Shown in pieces: positions 24,901 through 36,602 of a stretch of 64,000 bases of DNA. The stretch comes from Axinella damicornis (lineage: Eukaryota > Porifera > Demospongiae > Axinellida > Axinellidae), in contig OZ007510.1 in NCBI GenBank assembly GCA_963931865.1, forward strand, positions 14,550,111-14,614,110. The letters are read 5' to 3'. The notes under the pieces are model-generated. The model was not told the origin of the DNA. It was given only the letters and a program-made list of their open reading frames with translations, and made no database searches. How positions within the stretch are numbered: position 1 is the first letter of the stretch; each line of letters starts with the position of its first letter. The position numbers were made by a program, and so were the translations under genes.

Positions 24901-27900
24901 AAACCTCTCAAACACGGCACATATGTCAGTAGTTCTGATTCATTCATCTGAGTTGAGTGGTATACGCATCTGTTTGTACAACTTCCTACAGTTTAGTAGG
25001 TACTTCCACCAATTGATTGACTGTTTCTTCCAATGCTTGAGGGCCTAATCGTTGCACAGATGCAAGCCTATCGCCAGTGGAGGTCTTCTACTGCTGTGAC
25101 AAAGCTAACAAACCCGGCATATATATAGGTCAGTAGTTCTGCTTCATTCATCTGAGTTGATTGGTATAAGCAACTGTTTGAACAACTTCCTACAATTTTG
25201 TAGAGACTTCCACCAATTGATTGACTGTTTCTTCCAGTGCTTGAGGGCCTAGTTGTTGCATAGGTGCAAGCCTGTCGCCAGTGGAGGTCTTCTACTACTC
25301 TAACAAATCTTACAAACTCAGCATAGTGGCCACTTGTTCTACTATGTTGTGCTGACATGGGTGTTATCAGCATCTATTTTTTCTAATCGGCAGCTCTAAG
25401 GTAGAGACCTCCACCAAATTGAGTGACTGTTCCTGTCAGTACTTGAGGGCCGTAGTCTTTGCATAGATGCAAGGAAATCTCCAGTGGAGGTCTTCTACTA
25501 TAATGACTAAGCTTACAAATCCAGCTTATTGGTCTGCGGTCGTGCTACATTCAGCCGAGGTGGGTGGTATATGCATCAGTTTGTACGACCTCCTGCAATT
25601 TTGTAGAGCCTTCCACCAATAGATTCATTGCTTTGTCGAGTGCTGGAGGGCCTAGCCGTAGCATAGATACAAGCCTATCGCCAGTGGTGGTCTTCTACTA
25701 CTGTGACAAAGCTCACAAACCCGGTACATAGGTCAGTAGTTCTGATTCATTCATCTGAGTTGAGTGGTATACGCATCTGTTTGTACAACTTCCTACAGTT
25801 TAGTAGGTACTTCCACCAATTGATTGACAGTTTCTTCCAGTGCTTGAGGGCCTTGTTATTGCATAGGTGCAAACCTATCACCAGTGGAGGTCTTCTACTT
25901 CTGTGACAAAGCTCACGAACTCGGTATCAATGTCAGTAGTTCTGCTACATTCAGCTGATTGGAGTGGCCTGTTTGTACAAATTCCTACACTTTAGTAGAG
26001 ACTTCTACCAATAGATTGACTGCTTCGCCGAGTGTTTGATGGTCTAGTCGTGGCATAGATGCAAGCCTATCGGCGGTGGAGGTCTTCTACTACTCTGACA
26101 AAGCTCATAAACATGGCATTAGGTCAGTAATTCTGCCCCATTCAGCTGAGTTGAGTGGTTATATATAAGCATCTGTTTGTGCAACTTCCTACACTTTAGT
26201 AGAGACTTCCACCAATAGATTGACTGCTTCGTCGAGTCTTTGAGGGCCTACTCGTGGCATAAATGCAAGCCTATCGCCAGTGGTGGTCTTCTTCTACTGC
26301 GGCAAAGCTCTCAAACACGGCACATAGGTCAGTAGTTCTGAATCATTCATCTAAGTTGAGTGGTATACGCATCTGTTTGTACAACTTCCTACAGTTTAGT
26401 AGGTACTTCCACCAATTGATTGACTGTTTCTTCCAGTGCTTGAGGGCCTAGTCGTTGCATACATGCAAGCCTATCGCGTATGGAGGTCTTCTACTGCTGT
26501 GACAAAGCTCACATACCCTGCATTTATATAGGTCAGTAGTTCTGATTCATTCATCTGAGTTGAGTGGTATACGCATCTGATTGTACAACTTCCTACAGTT
26601 TAGTAGGTACTTCCACCAATTGATTGACTGTTTCTTCCAGTGCTTGAGGGCCTAGTCGTGGCATAGATGCAAGCCTATCGCCAGTGATGGTCTTCTACTA
26701 CTGTGACAAAACTCACAAACCCGGCACATAGGTCAGTAGTTCTGCTTCATTCATCTGAGTTGATTGATATAAGCATCTGTTTGTACAACTTCTTACAATT
26801 TTGTAGGTACTTCCACCAATTGATTGACTGTTTCTTCCAGTGCTTGAGGGCCTAGTTGTTGCATAGCTGCAAGCCTATCGCCAGCGGCGGTCTTCTACTT
26901 CTGTGACAAAGCTCTCGAACCCGGTATAAATTTCAGTAGCTCTGCTACATTCAGGTGAGTTGAGCGGTACAAACATCTGTTTGTACAACTTCTTACACTT
27001 TAGTTGAGACATCCACTGATTGAATGAATGTTTCTTACAGTGCTTGAGGGCCTAATCATTGCATAGTTGCAAGTTTATCGCCAGTGGAGGTCTTCTACTA
27101 CTGTAACAAAGCTCATAAACATGGCATAAGGTCAGTAATTCTGCCACAATCAGCTGAGTTGAGTGGTATAAGCATCTGTTTGTACAACTTCCTTCACTTT
27201 AGTAGAGACTTCCACTAATAGATTGACTGCTTCGTCAAGTGTTTGAGGGTCTACTCGTGGCGTAGATGCAAGTCTATCGCCAGTGGAGGTCTTCTACTAC
27301 TGTGACAAAGCTCATTAACATGGCATAAGGTCAGTAATTCTGCCTCATTTAGCTGAGTAGAGTGGTATAAGCATCTGTTTGTACAACTTCCTACACTTTA
27401 GTAGGGACTTCCACCAATAGATTGACTGCTTCGTCAAGTGTTTGAGGGCCTACTCGTGGCGTAGATGCAAGCCTATCGCCAGTGGAGGTCTTCTACTACT
27501 GTGACAAAGCTCACAAACCCGGTACATAGGTCAGTAGTTCTTGTTGATTGATCTGAGTTGAGTGGTAAACGCATCTGTTTGTATAACTTCCTACAGTTTA
27601 GTAGGTACTTCCACCAATTGATTGACTGTTTCTTCCAGTGCTTGAGGGCCTAATCGTTGCATAGATGCAAGCCTGTCGTCAGCGGATGTCTTCTACTACT
27701 GTGACAAAGCTCACAAACATGGCATAGGGTCAGTAATTCTCCTTCATTCAGCTGAGTAGAGTGGTATAAGCATCTGTTTTGTACAACTTCCTACAGTTTA
27801 GTAGGTACTTCCACCAATTGATTGACTATTTCTTCCAGTGCTTGAGGACCTAGTCATTGCATAGATACAAGCCTATGGCCAGTGGAGGTCTTCTACTGCT

Positions 27901-30900
27901 GCGACAAAGCTCACAAACCCTTGCATATATATAGGTCAGTAGTTCTGCTTCATTCATCTGAGTTGATTGGTATAAGCATCTGTTTGTACAACTTCCTACA
28001 ATTTTGTAGACACTTCCACCAATAGATTGACTGTGTCTTCCAGTGCTTGAGGGCCTAGTTGTTGCATAGGTGCAAGCTTATCGCCAGTGGAGGTCTTCTA
28101 CTACTGTAACAAATCTTACAAACTCGGCATAGTGGCCACTTGTTCTGCTATATTGGGCTGACATGGGTGTTATCAGCATCAAATTTTTCTAATCAGCTGC
28201 TCTAAAGTAGAGACCTCCACCAATTTGAGTGACTGTTTCTGTCAGTACTTGAGGACCGTTTGTCTTTGCATAGATGCAAGCAAATCTCCAGTGGAGGTCT
28301 TCTACCATAATCACTAAGCTTACAAATCCAGTGTATTGGTCTGCGGTTGTGCAACATTCAGCCGAGAGGGGTGGTATATGCATCAGTTTGTACGACCACC
28401 TGCAATTTTGTAGAACCTTCCACCAATAGATTGAGGACCTAATCGTAGCATAGATACAAGCCTATTGCCAGTGGGAGGTCTTCTACTTTTGTGACAAAGC
28501 TCACGAACTCCATATAAATGTCAGTAGTTCTGCTACATGCAGCTGAGATGAGCGGTACAAACATCTGTTTGTACAACTTCCTACACTTTAGTTGAGACTT
28601 CCACTGATTGATTGAATGTTTCTTCCAGTGCTAGAGGGCCTAGTCGTGGCATAGATGCAAGCCTAGCGTCAGTGGAGATCTTCCACTACCGTGACAAAGC
28701 TCACAAACCCGGTATAAATGTCAGTAGTTCTGCTACATTCAGCTGAGTTGAGCGGCACAAAAATCTATTTCCTACACTTTAGTTGAGACTTCCACTGATT
28801 GATTGAATGTTTCTTCCAGTGCTTGAGGGCCTAATCGTTGCATAGATGCAAGTCTATCGTAGGTGGAGGTCTTCTACTACAGTGACAAACCTCATAAACA
28901 TGGCCTAAGGTCAGTAATTCTGTCACATTCAGCTGAGTTGAGTGGTATAAGCATCTGTTTGTTCAACTTCCTACACTTTAGTGGAGACTTCCACCAATAG
29001 ATTGACTGCTTCGCCGAGAGTTTGAGGGCTTGATCGTGGCGTAGATGCAAGCCTATCGCCGGTGGAAGTCTTCTACTACTGTGACAAACTCACAAACGCG
29101 GCACATAGGTCAGTAGTTCTGATTCATTCATCTGAGTTGATTGGTATAAGCATCTGATTTTACAACTTCCTACAATTTTGTAGGTACTTCCACCAATTGA
29201 TTGACTGTTTCTTCCAGTGCTTGAGGGCCTTGTTGTTGCATAGGTGCAAACCTATAGCCAGTGGAGGTCTTCTTCTTCTGTGACAAAGCTTACGAACCCG
29301 GTATAAATGTCAGCAGTTCTGCTACATTCAGCTGGGTTGAGCGGTATAAACATCTGTTTGTACTATTTCCTACACTTTAGTTGAGACTTCCACTGATTGA
29401 TTGAATGTTTCTTCCAGTGCTTGAGGGCCTAATCATTGCATAGATGCAAGTCTATCGCCGGTGGAGGTTTTCTACTACTGTGACAAAGCTCATAAACATG
29501 GCATAAGGTCAGTAATTCTCCCTCGTTCAACTGAGTTGAGTGGTATAAGCATCTGTTTGTACAACTTCCTGCACTTAAATAGAGACTTCCACCAATAGAT
29601 TGACTGCTTCGTCTAGTGTGTGAGGGACGAGTCGTGGTATAGATGCTAGCCTATCTCCAGTGGTGGTCTTCTACTACTGTGACAAAGCTCACAAACCCGG
29701 CACATAGGTCAGTAGTTCTGATTCATTGATCTGAGTTGAGTGGTATACGCATCTCTTTGTACAACTTCCTACAGTTTAGTAGGCACTTCCACCAATTGAT
29801 TGACTGTTTCTTCCAGTGCTTGAGGGCCTTGTCATGGCACAGATGCAAGCCTATCGCCAGTGGTGGTCTTCTACTACTGTGACAAAGCTCACAAACCCGG
29901 TACATAGGTCAGTAGTTCTGATTCATTCATCTGAGTTGAGTGGTATACGCATCTGTTTGTACAACTTCCTACAGTTTAGTAGGTACTTCCACCAATTGAT
30001 TGACAGTTTCTTCCAGTGCTTGAGGGCCTTGTTATTGCATAGGTGCAAGCCTATCACCAGTGGAGGTCTTCTACTTCTGTGACAAAGCTGACGAACTCGG
30101 TATCAATGTCAGTAGTTCTGCTACATTCAGCTGAGTTGAGCGGTACAAACATCTGTTTGTACAACTTCCTACACTTTAGTTGAGACCTCCACTGATTGAT
30201 TGAATGTTTCTTCCAGTGCTTGAGGGCCTAATCATTGCATAGATGCAAGTCAATCGCCGGTGGAGTTCTTCTGCTACTGTGACAAAGCTCATACACATGG
30301 CATAAGGTCAGTACTTCTGCCTCATTCAGCTGAGTTGAGTGGCCTGTTTGTACAAATTCCTACACTTTAGTAGAGACTTCTACCAATAGATTGACTGCTT
30401 CGCCGAGTGTTTGATGGTCTAGTCGTGGCATAGATGCAAGCCTATCGGCGGTGGAGGTCTTCTACTACTGTGACAAAGCTCATAAACATGGCATTAGGTC
30501 AGTAATTCTGCCCCATTCAGCTGAGTTGAGTGGTTATATATAAGCATCTGTTTGTGCAACTTCCTACACTTTAGTAGAGACTTCCACCAATAGATTGACT
30601 GCTTCGTCGAGTCTTTGAGGGCCTACTCGTGGCATAGATGCAAGCCTATCGCCAGTGGTGGTCTTCTTCTACTGCGGCAAAGCTCTCAAACACGGCACAT
30701 AGGTCAGTAGTTCTGAATCATTCATCTGAGTTGAGTGGTATACGCATCTGTTGTACAACCTCCTACAGTTTAGTAGGTACTTCCACCAATTGATTGACTG
30801 TTTCTTCCAGTGCTTGAGGGCCTAGTCGTTGCATACATGCAAGCCTATCGCTATGGAGGTCTTCTACTGCTGTGACAAAGCTCACATACCCTGCATATAT

Positions 30901-31134
30901 ATAGGTCAGTAGTTCTGATTCATTCATCTGAGTTGAGTGGTATACGCATCTGATTGTACAACTTCCTACAGTTTAGTAGGTACTTCCACCAATTGATTGA
31001 CTGTTTCTTCCAGTGCTTGAGGGCCTTGTCGTGGCATAGATGCAAGCCTATCGCCAGTGATGGTCTTCTACTACTGTGACAAAGCTCACAAACCCGGCAC
31101 ATAGGTCAGTAGTTCTGCTTCATTCATCTGAGTT

Positions 31135-31717
31135 GGTTAGGGCACTCTCTCGTTGATTGTACATTCGTGTCAGACTGGTGCTTGTGTTTTAATATAATTT
31201 CCATTGAGTCTCACTGATTTTTATTCTCAGTCCCCACTCTCAAGCTCCTAGTACCCTACAGAGCCTTGGGTGAGGGGTGGTGCTGTTCCCCAACACCACC
31301 CCTTGGGCTCAGTGGGATGGCTCCCACTCTCTCACCCAAGCCTATCACGGGCATCCATACTTCAGAGAGGGTGAGCGGGGCCACCCCGCACCCCGCCTTA
31401 TCGTGTGGCGACAGCGGGCCCAGCACTGTGGCCAACCCTTGGTGAGGTATCTCTGTTAGAGGTAGGTGTGTAGTTAGGGTTGTTACGGACGTATCCGGTT
31501 GCCGTGCAAGAACTATTAAATGAGGGTTAATTGAGTAGGAATTAACCCAGGTTAATAGGTATTGCTTCCATTATACGTATTACCCGCGTGGGTGGTTCCT
31601 GGGCATGCGCGCAGGTAGAGCACATGTTACTACGTCAGCAATTCTGTATTCACACGCGGCTAGCTACCACACACAGGTGGAAGTTCTCTATTCCCTCCCG
31701 CCCACTTCCATTGCCAG
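31135..31717. other. Single-copy sequence between satellite and first FBXL exon
   Basis: About 580 bp with no recognisable gene; I looked for an upstream LRR exon and did not find one. If the FBXL gene is intact this is the 3' part of a large intron. Confidence 0.5.
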
Positions 31718-31969
31718 ACAACACACTAATACAGCTGGCTGTCAACTGCCCTAACCTACAGAAATTGGTAAGACAATCACACCTGCTAGCAATCACTTAA
31801 CCTCGTACCCAGTTTCTCACCGTCTTTTGCCGCCCGTCATCACAGAAAATATCAACGTTGTCCACCCATGGGTGCTATGGTTAACGTATAGGGTCGGTAA
31901 ACCCCTTGTAAACAGTCCCCAAGCAGTGCTAAGGGTATACAAACTTGTACTGAAGTCAGTTGGGCATTC

Positions 31970-32002
<33 letters not shown>

Positions 32003-32809
32003 CCCCCCCCCTTTGAAAATCTTTTGCCCCTTCTTAGAGATTTCGAACCCAGACCCCCGTAAATGGCACACTGCCGCACACTATTCAATCAACCCCCCCC
32101 CCCCCCCCCTTTCTGAAATAAGCCCTGGTGTCCAGTTGGGCTAGAAGCCCAGCACCAAAGTTATAGCATGTTGACTGTATTGGTGGTACACATACAGGTG
32201 CTCTCCCACTGTGAGAGAATCACGGACAACGGCATCAGGCACCTTACCAGTGGAGCGTGCTCTGAGACTCTACAAGTTCTGGAGCTGGACAACTGCCCTC
32301 TTGTAACTGACCACACATTAGAACTGCTCAGGTGACCAGTTGCATGACCTGATTGTTAACTTATGATAGTGCAATCATGTGTATACTGTAGCAGGCACAA
32401 TGATTGGTTTGTCCTTCTGTCTGTCAGTCTGTCCATGGAGTTTCAGCAATGAAGGCCTTGATAGAAGTCTCAGAATTCAGAAAATACTAGCGTCTATATA
32501 ACTTACAGACCAGAGATCCCCTCGAGAGGCTGAGAAAAGCTGCGTGAAAGTCCTATTTCTAACATTACTGCCACAACTTACGGTATCTCATTCTGCTGAC
32601 ACCGCTGTATTAAAAATCCGAAGGCCCATCAAAGTAGCGCACGGGGTACGTGCTCTGCTGAGCACCTCTAGTTTCACTGATTTGTACATGTACCAACCAG
32701 ACCCACTGGTGATTGTTGCTCTCCTTTGTGTAGGGGGTGCGTGACCCTGAGGAGACTGGAAATATTTGACTGCCAGATGGTCTCGAGAAATGGGATACAC
32801 AAACTAGGG
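31718..32809 (+). CDS. FBXL2/FBXL20-like F-box/LRR protein, three consecutive C-terminal exons (partial)
   Basis: Three exons join in phase: 31718-31767, 32198-32331 and 32734-32809, with introns opening GTAAGA, GTGACC and (after the last) GTACGT, and acceptors TGCCAG, CATACAG and TGTGTAG. Together they encode about 86 residues, including NTLIQLAVNCPNLQKL, LSHCERITDNGIRHL, LQVLELDNCPLVTD and LRRLEIFDCQMVSRNGI. These are cysteine-type leucine-rich repeats colinear with the last repeats of vertebrate FBXL2/FBXL20, substrate-recognition subunits of SCF ubiquitin ligases. The match to LSHCE-ITD-GI and LELDNCPL is specific to that family. Earlier exons (F-box, first LRRs) and the last exon, including any C-terminal CaaX-like end, are not in 31135-34300. 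Upstream exons would lie beyond the satellite. No disruption is visible, so the gene may be functional. Confidence 0.88.
31971..32000. repeat. Poly-C tract (30 C) in an FBXL intron
   Basis: An uninterrupted run, followed by GG and nine more C. A second 17-C run lies at 32093-32109 in the same 430-bp intron. Lengths may be unreliable in any assembly. Confidence 0.9.
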
Positions 32810-33641
32810 GTACGTATTCTACTATGTGCAGGATATAGACTATGCTGTTATGCCCTGTAGAGTGTGATAGTGTGCTGTTGTAGAGTGTGATAGTGTGCTT
32901 AGTGTTATCTTTACAGCATCAATAGTTTTATATCATTGCATTGCATCTCAAATCATCACTTGAACAGATCAGTCTCTCAGTGATCAAATCACATCAGTCA
33001 GTGATAATCAGTAACTCATTTTTGATTCATTTTATACTGGACTGCCAAACAGGATAGGTCATTGCATTTCATTGTAATGCAGAGTTATGTATCAGGTATG
33101 AGATGATATTCCGTACTCTTCAGTGGTTGAATGGTACTAGTATGGGCATGGTGGGCTACTGACCAAATGTTGGATGTGCTGCATGACCCCATGGGTGATC
33201 GAGCAAGGGATGCATGATCGAGAGAACTTGTAGAGTTTGTGGTACCGAGTTTTCACAAGTCATGATGAATTCTTGATATGATGTAATTTGCCAATGATTA
33301 TGGGTGAAGTGTGTAGTGGTACAACCAGTTAATCTGCTCAGTTTTCACCATTCGAACTTGTATGAAGTGCTTATTCAGCTGCATTATTTTTGAGATCTAC
33401 TGTTCTGAGTTCCTGTGCTCGATTCTGTGATTGTATAATTATCTAAAGTGAATTTTTAATATTAGGAATTGGACTGCAGGAGGCTAGGGCTGGCATCGGC
33501 TTAACCTTCGTTGAAGTTTTTATTGATTCTTCACTGTTCCTTAGAGCTCGCTGGAGTGCCTTTCCAAACTTGGTGTCAAGATCAGCCTGCTTTTCTTCAG
33601 TCTCTACAGTGTTGGTGTCATCAGCTAGAACAACCTGGCCT
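32810..33641. other. Non-coding sequence downstream of the FBXL exons
   Basis: No gene recognised. The only local structure is a 24-bp tandem duplication of GTAGAGTGTGATAGTGTGCT near 32856-32900. The final FBXL exon was looked for and not found. Confidence 0.5.
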
Positions 33642-34259
33642 TTAATTCTCTTCTACAGCATCACTATCCAGCTGGGCTTCATTTTCTTCTACACCATCAG
33701 ACATATCAACTGCTACATGTAATGGCAAGTGCTCACCAGCTGTGGGGGTAGATGTGATCAGAGTAGCTCTCGGTTCCTTGGCAGGTGTCATCATAAAATA
33801 AGCATCCGTAATTAACACTAACCTCAAGGTCAACATAAGCATTAGCTATGTGACTGCCTTGACCTACAACACTCCCCTCTAGTTCCCTAGAGGTTTGAAA
33901 ATCGCATGTGCAGCGAAGGTTACAGGCTTCTTCAAACACCCTGATGGTAAGGGCAGGAAGAGATCGATTCTCACTGATCAGTTTCTCCCAACCAGCTCTT
34001 CTAGCTACCTGCACGTGACCCAACAAGGTTGAGCAAAAATGGAGCAGTCGTGCACGTGGTCCATGCTGATTGAAGTCGGCATCCCATCCCCATCAAGGTA
34101 CTTATAGGCACTACCCACTTTCTGCCACCATACACCCTCCCCATACAACAGAAATGAGCTAATTCGTTCCAGATGAACCTGCCAGCTTCTACTACGAACT
34201 TCTGATAAAGTCTTCAAGTATGATTGCGCCGGAAAAACTAGGCACTGCAGCTGCCTCAC
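33642..34259 (-). pseudogene. Unrecognised degenerate minus-strand coding remnant
   Basis: Three overlapping minus-strand frames (34259-34005, 34026-33733, 33842-33642) have protein-like composition and hand over to one another, as a frameshifted gene would. The best segment, 34026-33733, contains ARRAGWEKLISENRSLPAL and FEEACNLRCTCDF with four cysteines in its first half and an acidic region after it. No family is recognised and no start or end can be chosen. A decayed transposon-borne or lineage-specific gene is possible; chance open frames cannot be excluded. Confidence 0.35.
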
Positions 34260-34328
34260 ACTTCACACAAGTTTCCCCACAGTCCACAGAGGATGACAGT
34301 TTATAACTGCTGCTCAGTCAGCTATTGT

Positions 34329-34432
34329 GCTCTACCTCTGCTCTACCTGGCTCTACCTCTGCTCTACCTCTGCTCTACCTGGCTCTACCTCTGTCCTCTG
34401 CTCTACCTGGCTCTACCTCTGCTCTACCGGTA
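34329..34432 (-). repeat. Inverted segment of the two-word minisatellite
   Basis: GCTCTACCTGGCTCTACCTC-type sequence is the exact reverse complement of the main array words. About 10 words lie in this orientation, separated from the main array by about 42 bp of non-repeat DNA. Confidence 0.9.
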
Positions 34433-36408
34433 CCTCAGCTCTAACTAACCTACGTACCCTACTCCTTAAACTTCAGGCCAGGTAGAGCCAGGTAGAGCCA
34501 GGTAGAGCAGAGGTAGAGCCAGGTAGAGCAGAGGTAGAGCCAGGTAGAGCAGAGGTAGAGCCAGATAGAGCAGAGGTAGAGCCAGGTAGAGCAGAGGTAG
34601 AGCCAGGTAGAGCAAGGTAGAGCCAGGTAGAGCAGAGGTAGAGTCAGGTAGAGCAGAGGTAGAGCCAGGTAGAGCAGAGGTAGAGCCAGGTAGAGCAGAG
34701 GTAGAGCCAGGTAGAGCAGAGGTAAGAGCAGAAGTAGAGCTAGGTAGAGCCAGGTAGAGCAGAGGTAGAGCCAGGTAGAGCAGAGGTAGAGCAGAGGTAG
34801 AGCCAGGTAGAGCAGAGGTAGAGCAGAGGTAGAGCAGAGGTAGAGCAGAGGTAGAGCCAGGTAGAGCAAGGTAGAGCCAGGTAGAGCAGAGGTAGAGTCA
34901 GGTAGAGCAGAGGTAGAGCCAGGTAGAGCAGAGGTAGAGCAGAGGTAGAGCCAGGTAGAGCAGAGGTAGAGCCAGGTAGAGCAGAGGTAAGAGCAGAAGT
35001 AGAGCTAGGTAGAGCCAGGTAGAGCAGAGGTAGAGCCAGGTAGAGCAGAGGTAGAGCAGAGGTAAAGCCAGGTAGAGCAGAGGTAGAGCCAGGTAGAGCA
35101 GAGGTAAGAGCAGAAGTAGAGCTAGGTAGAGCCAGGTAGAGCAGAGGTAGAGTCAGGTAGAGCAGAGGTAGAGCCAGGTAGAGCAGAGGTAGAGCAGAAG
35201 TAGAGCCAGGTAGAGCAGAGGTAGAGCCAGGTAGAGCAGAGGTAAGAGCAGAAGTAGAGCTAGGTAGAGCCAGGTAGAGCAGAGGTAGAGCCAGGTAGAG
35301 CAGAGGTAGAGCAGAGGTAGAGCCAGGTAGAGCAGAGGTAGAGCCAGGTAGAGCAGAGGTAAGAGCAGAAGTAGAGCTAGGTAGAGCCAGGTAGAGCAGA
35401 GGTAGAGCCAGGTAGAGAAGAGGTAGAGCAGAGGTAGAGCCAGGTAGAGCAGAGGTAGAGCAGAGGTAGAGCCAGGTAGAGCACAGGTAGAGCAGAGGTA
35501 GAGCCAGGTAGAGCAGAGGTAGAGCCAGGTAGAGCAGAGGTAGAGCAGAGGTAGAGCCAGGTAGAGCAGAGGTAGAGCAGAGGTAGAGCCAGGTAGAGCA
35601 GAGGTAGAGCCAGGTAGAGCAGAGGTAGAGCCAGGTAGAGCAGAGGTAGAGCAGAGGTAGAGCCAGGTAGAGCAGAGGTAGAGCCAGGTAGAGCAGAGGT
35701 AAGAGCAGAAGTAGAGCTAGGTAGAGCCAGGTAGAGCAGAGGTAGAGCCAGGTAGAGAAGAGGTAGAGCAGAGGTAGAGCCAGGTAGAGCAGAGGTAGAG
35801 CAGAGGTAGAGCCAGGTAGAGCAGAGGTAGAGCAGAGGTAGAGCCAGGTAGAGCAGAGGTAGAGCCAGGTAGAGCAGAGGTAGAGAAGAGGTAGAGCCAG
35901 GTAGAGCAGAGGTAGAGCAGAGGTAGAGCCAGGTAGAGCAGAGGTAGAGCCAGGTAGAGCAGAGGTAGAGCCAGGTAGAGCCAGGTAGAGCAGAGGTAGA
36001 GCCAGGTAGAGCAGAGGTAGAGCCAGGTAGAGCAGAGGTAGAGAAGAGGTAGAGCCAGGTAGAGCAGAGGTAGAGCAGAGGTAGAGCCAGGTAGAGCAGA
36101 GGTAGAGCCAGGCAGAGCAGAGGTAGAGCCAGGTAGAGCCAGGTTGAGCAGAGGTAGAGCCAGGTAGAGCAGAGGTAGAGCAGAGGTAGAGCCAGGAAGA
36201 GCAGAGGTAGAGCCAGGTAGAGCAGAGGTAGAGCCAGGTACAGCAGAGGTAGAGCCAGGTAGAGCAGAGGTAGAGCAGAGGTAGAGCCAGGTAGAGCAGA
36301 GGTAGAGCAGAGGTAGAGCCAGGTAGAGCAGAGGTAGAGCCAGGTAGAGCAGAGGTAGAGCCAGGTAGAGCCAGGTAGAGCAGAGGTAGAGCCAGGTAGA
36401 GCAGAGGG

Positions 36409-36602
36409 TTTATTCCCATTTGGTCAATTCCCATTTGGTCAATTCCCACTTTGTCAATTTCACTTCGTCAATTCCCACTTTGTCAACTTCCCACATTGTC
36501 AATTCCCACTTCGTCAACATTGACCAAGTGGGAATTGACAAAGTGAGAAATTGACAAAGTGGGAATTGACGAATTGGGAATTGACAAAGTGGGAAGACAC
36601 CG
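36409..36602. repeat. Inverted 15-bp minisatellite (hairpin-forming) inside the main array
   Basis: About seven units of a TCAATTCCCACTTTG type run to about 36517, then about five units in the opposite orientation (TTGACAAAGTGGGAA) run to about 36595. The arms pair over about 75-80 bp with mismatches and almost no loop. Array words resume directly on both sides. Confidence 0.88.

Larger units (their letters stand above)
19459..25676. repeat. Paired ~4-kb higher-order blocks (about 19.5-21.7 kb and 23.9-25.7 kb)
   Basis: Sequence from about 20490 to 21690 reappears at an offset of about 3986 bp (20874 matches 24860; 21082-21387 matches 25068-25373 with the same translation). Upstream of the extra dimer the offset is about 4381 bp, which is 3987 plus the 394-bp duplication. 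The period corresponds to about 20 monomers. The opening 380 bp of the window also match 21308-21690. Confidence 0.75.
1..31134. repeat. Satellite array of ~200-bp monomers with higher-order structure
   Basis: About 140 head-to-tail monomers of roughly 200 bp fill the first 31 kb; the array is cut off by the window start. Landmarks recurring in each monomer are GAGGTCTTCTACTACTGTGA, GGTCAGTAGTTCTG, GCATCTGTTTGTACAACTTC, CCACCAATTGATTGACTG and GCTTGAGGGCCTAGTCG. Variants differ by substitutions and small indels and recur in fixed order, so the array is organised in higher-order blocks. Every 60-100-codon open frame here is a repeat shadow: 200 is not a multiple of 3 and frames open on both strands at matching phases. 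The array ends abruptly near 31134, where sequence changes to single-copy. It is not coding. A centromeric or heterochromatic role is possible but nothing in the sequence proves it. Confidence 0.97.

Noticed and set aside
1..31134. Dozens of 60-100-codon frames on both strands
   Set aside because: They recur at monomer spacing, start and stop at the same monomer positions, and the 200-bp period does not preserve frame. They are shadows of the satellite.
1..31134. CRISPR-like array (regular repeats with variable segments)
   Set aside because: The whole 200-bp monomer is homologous between copies, with no unique spacers, and the genomic context is eukaryotic.
1..31134. CENP-B-box-like motif as evidence for a centromere
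   Set aside because: I looked for a TTCG...A..CGGG arrangement in the monomer and found no convincing match.
31827..32144. Proline-rich (+) and glycine-rich (-) frames near 32 kb
   Set aside because: Generated by the poly-C runs in an FBXL intron.
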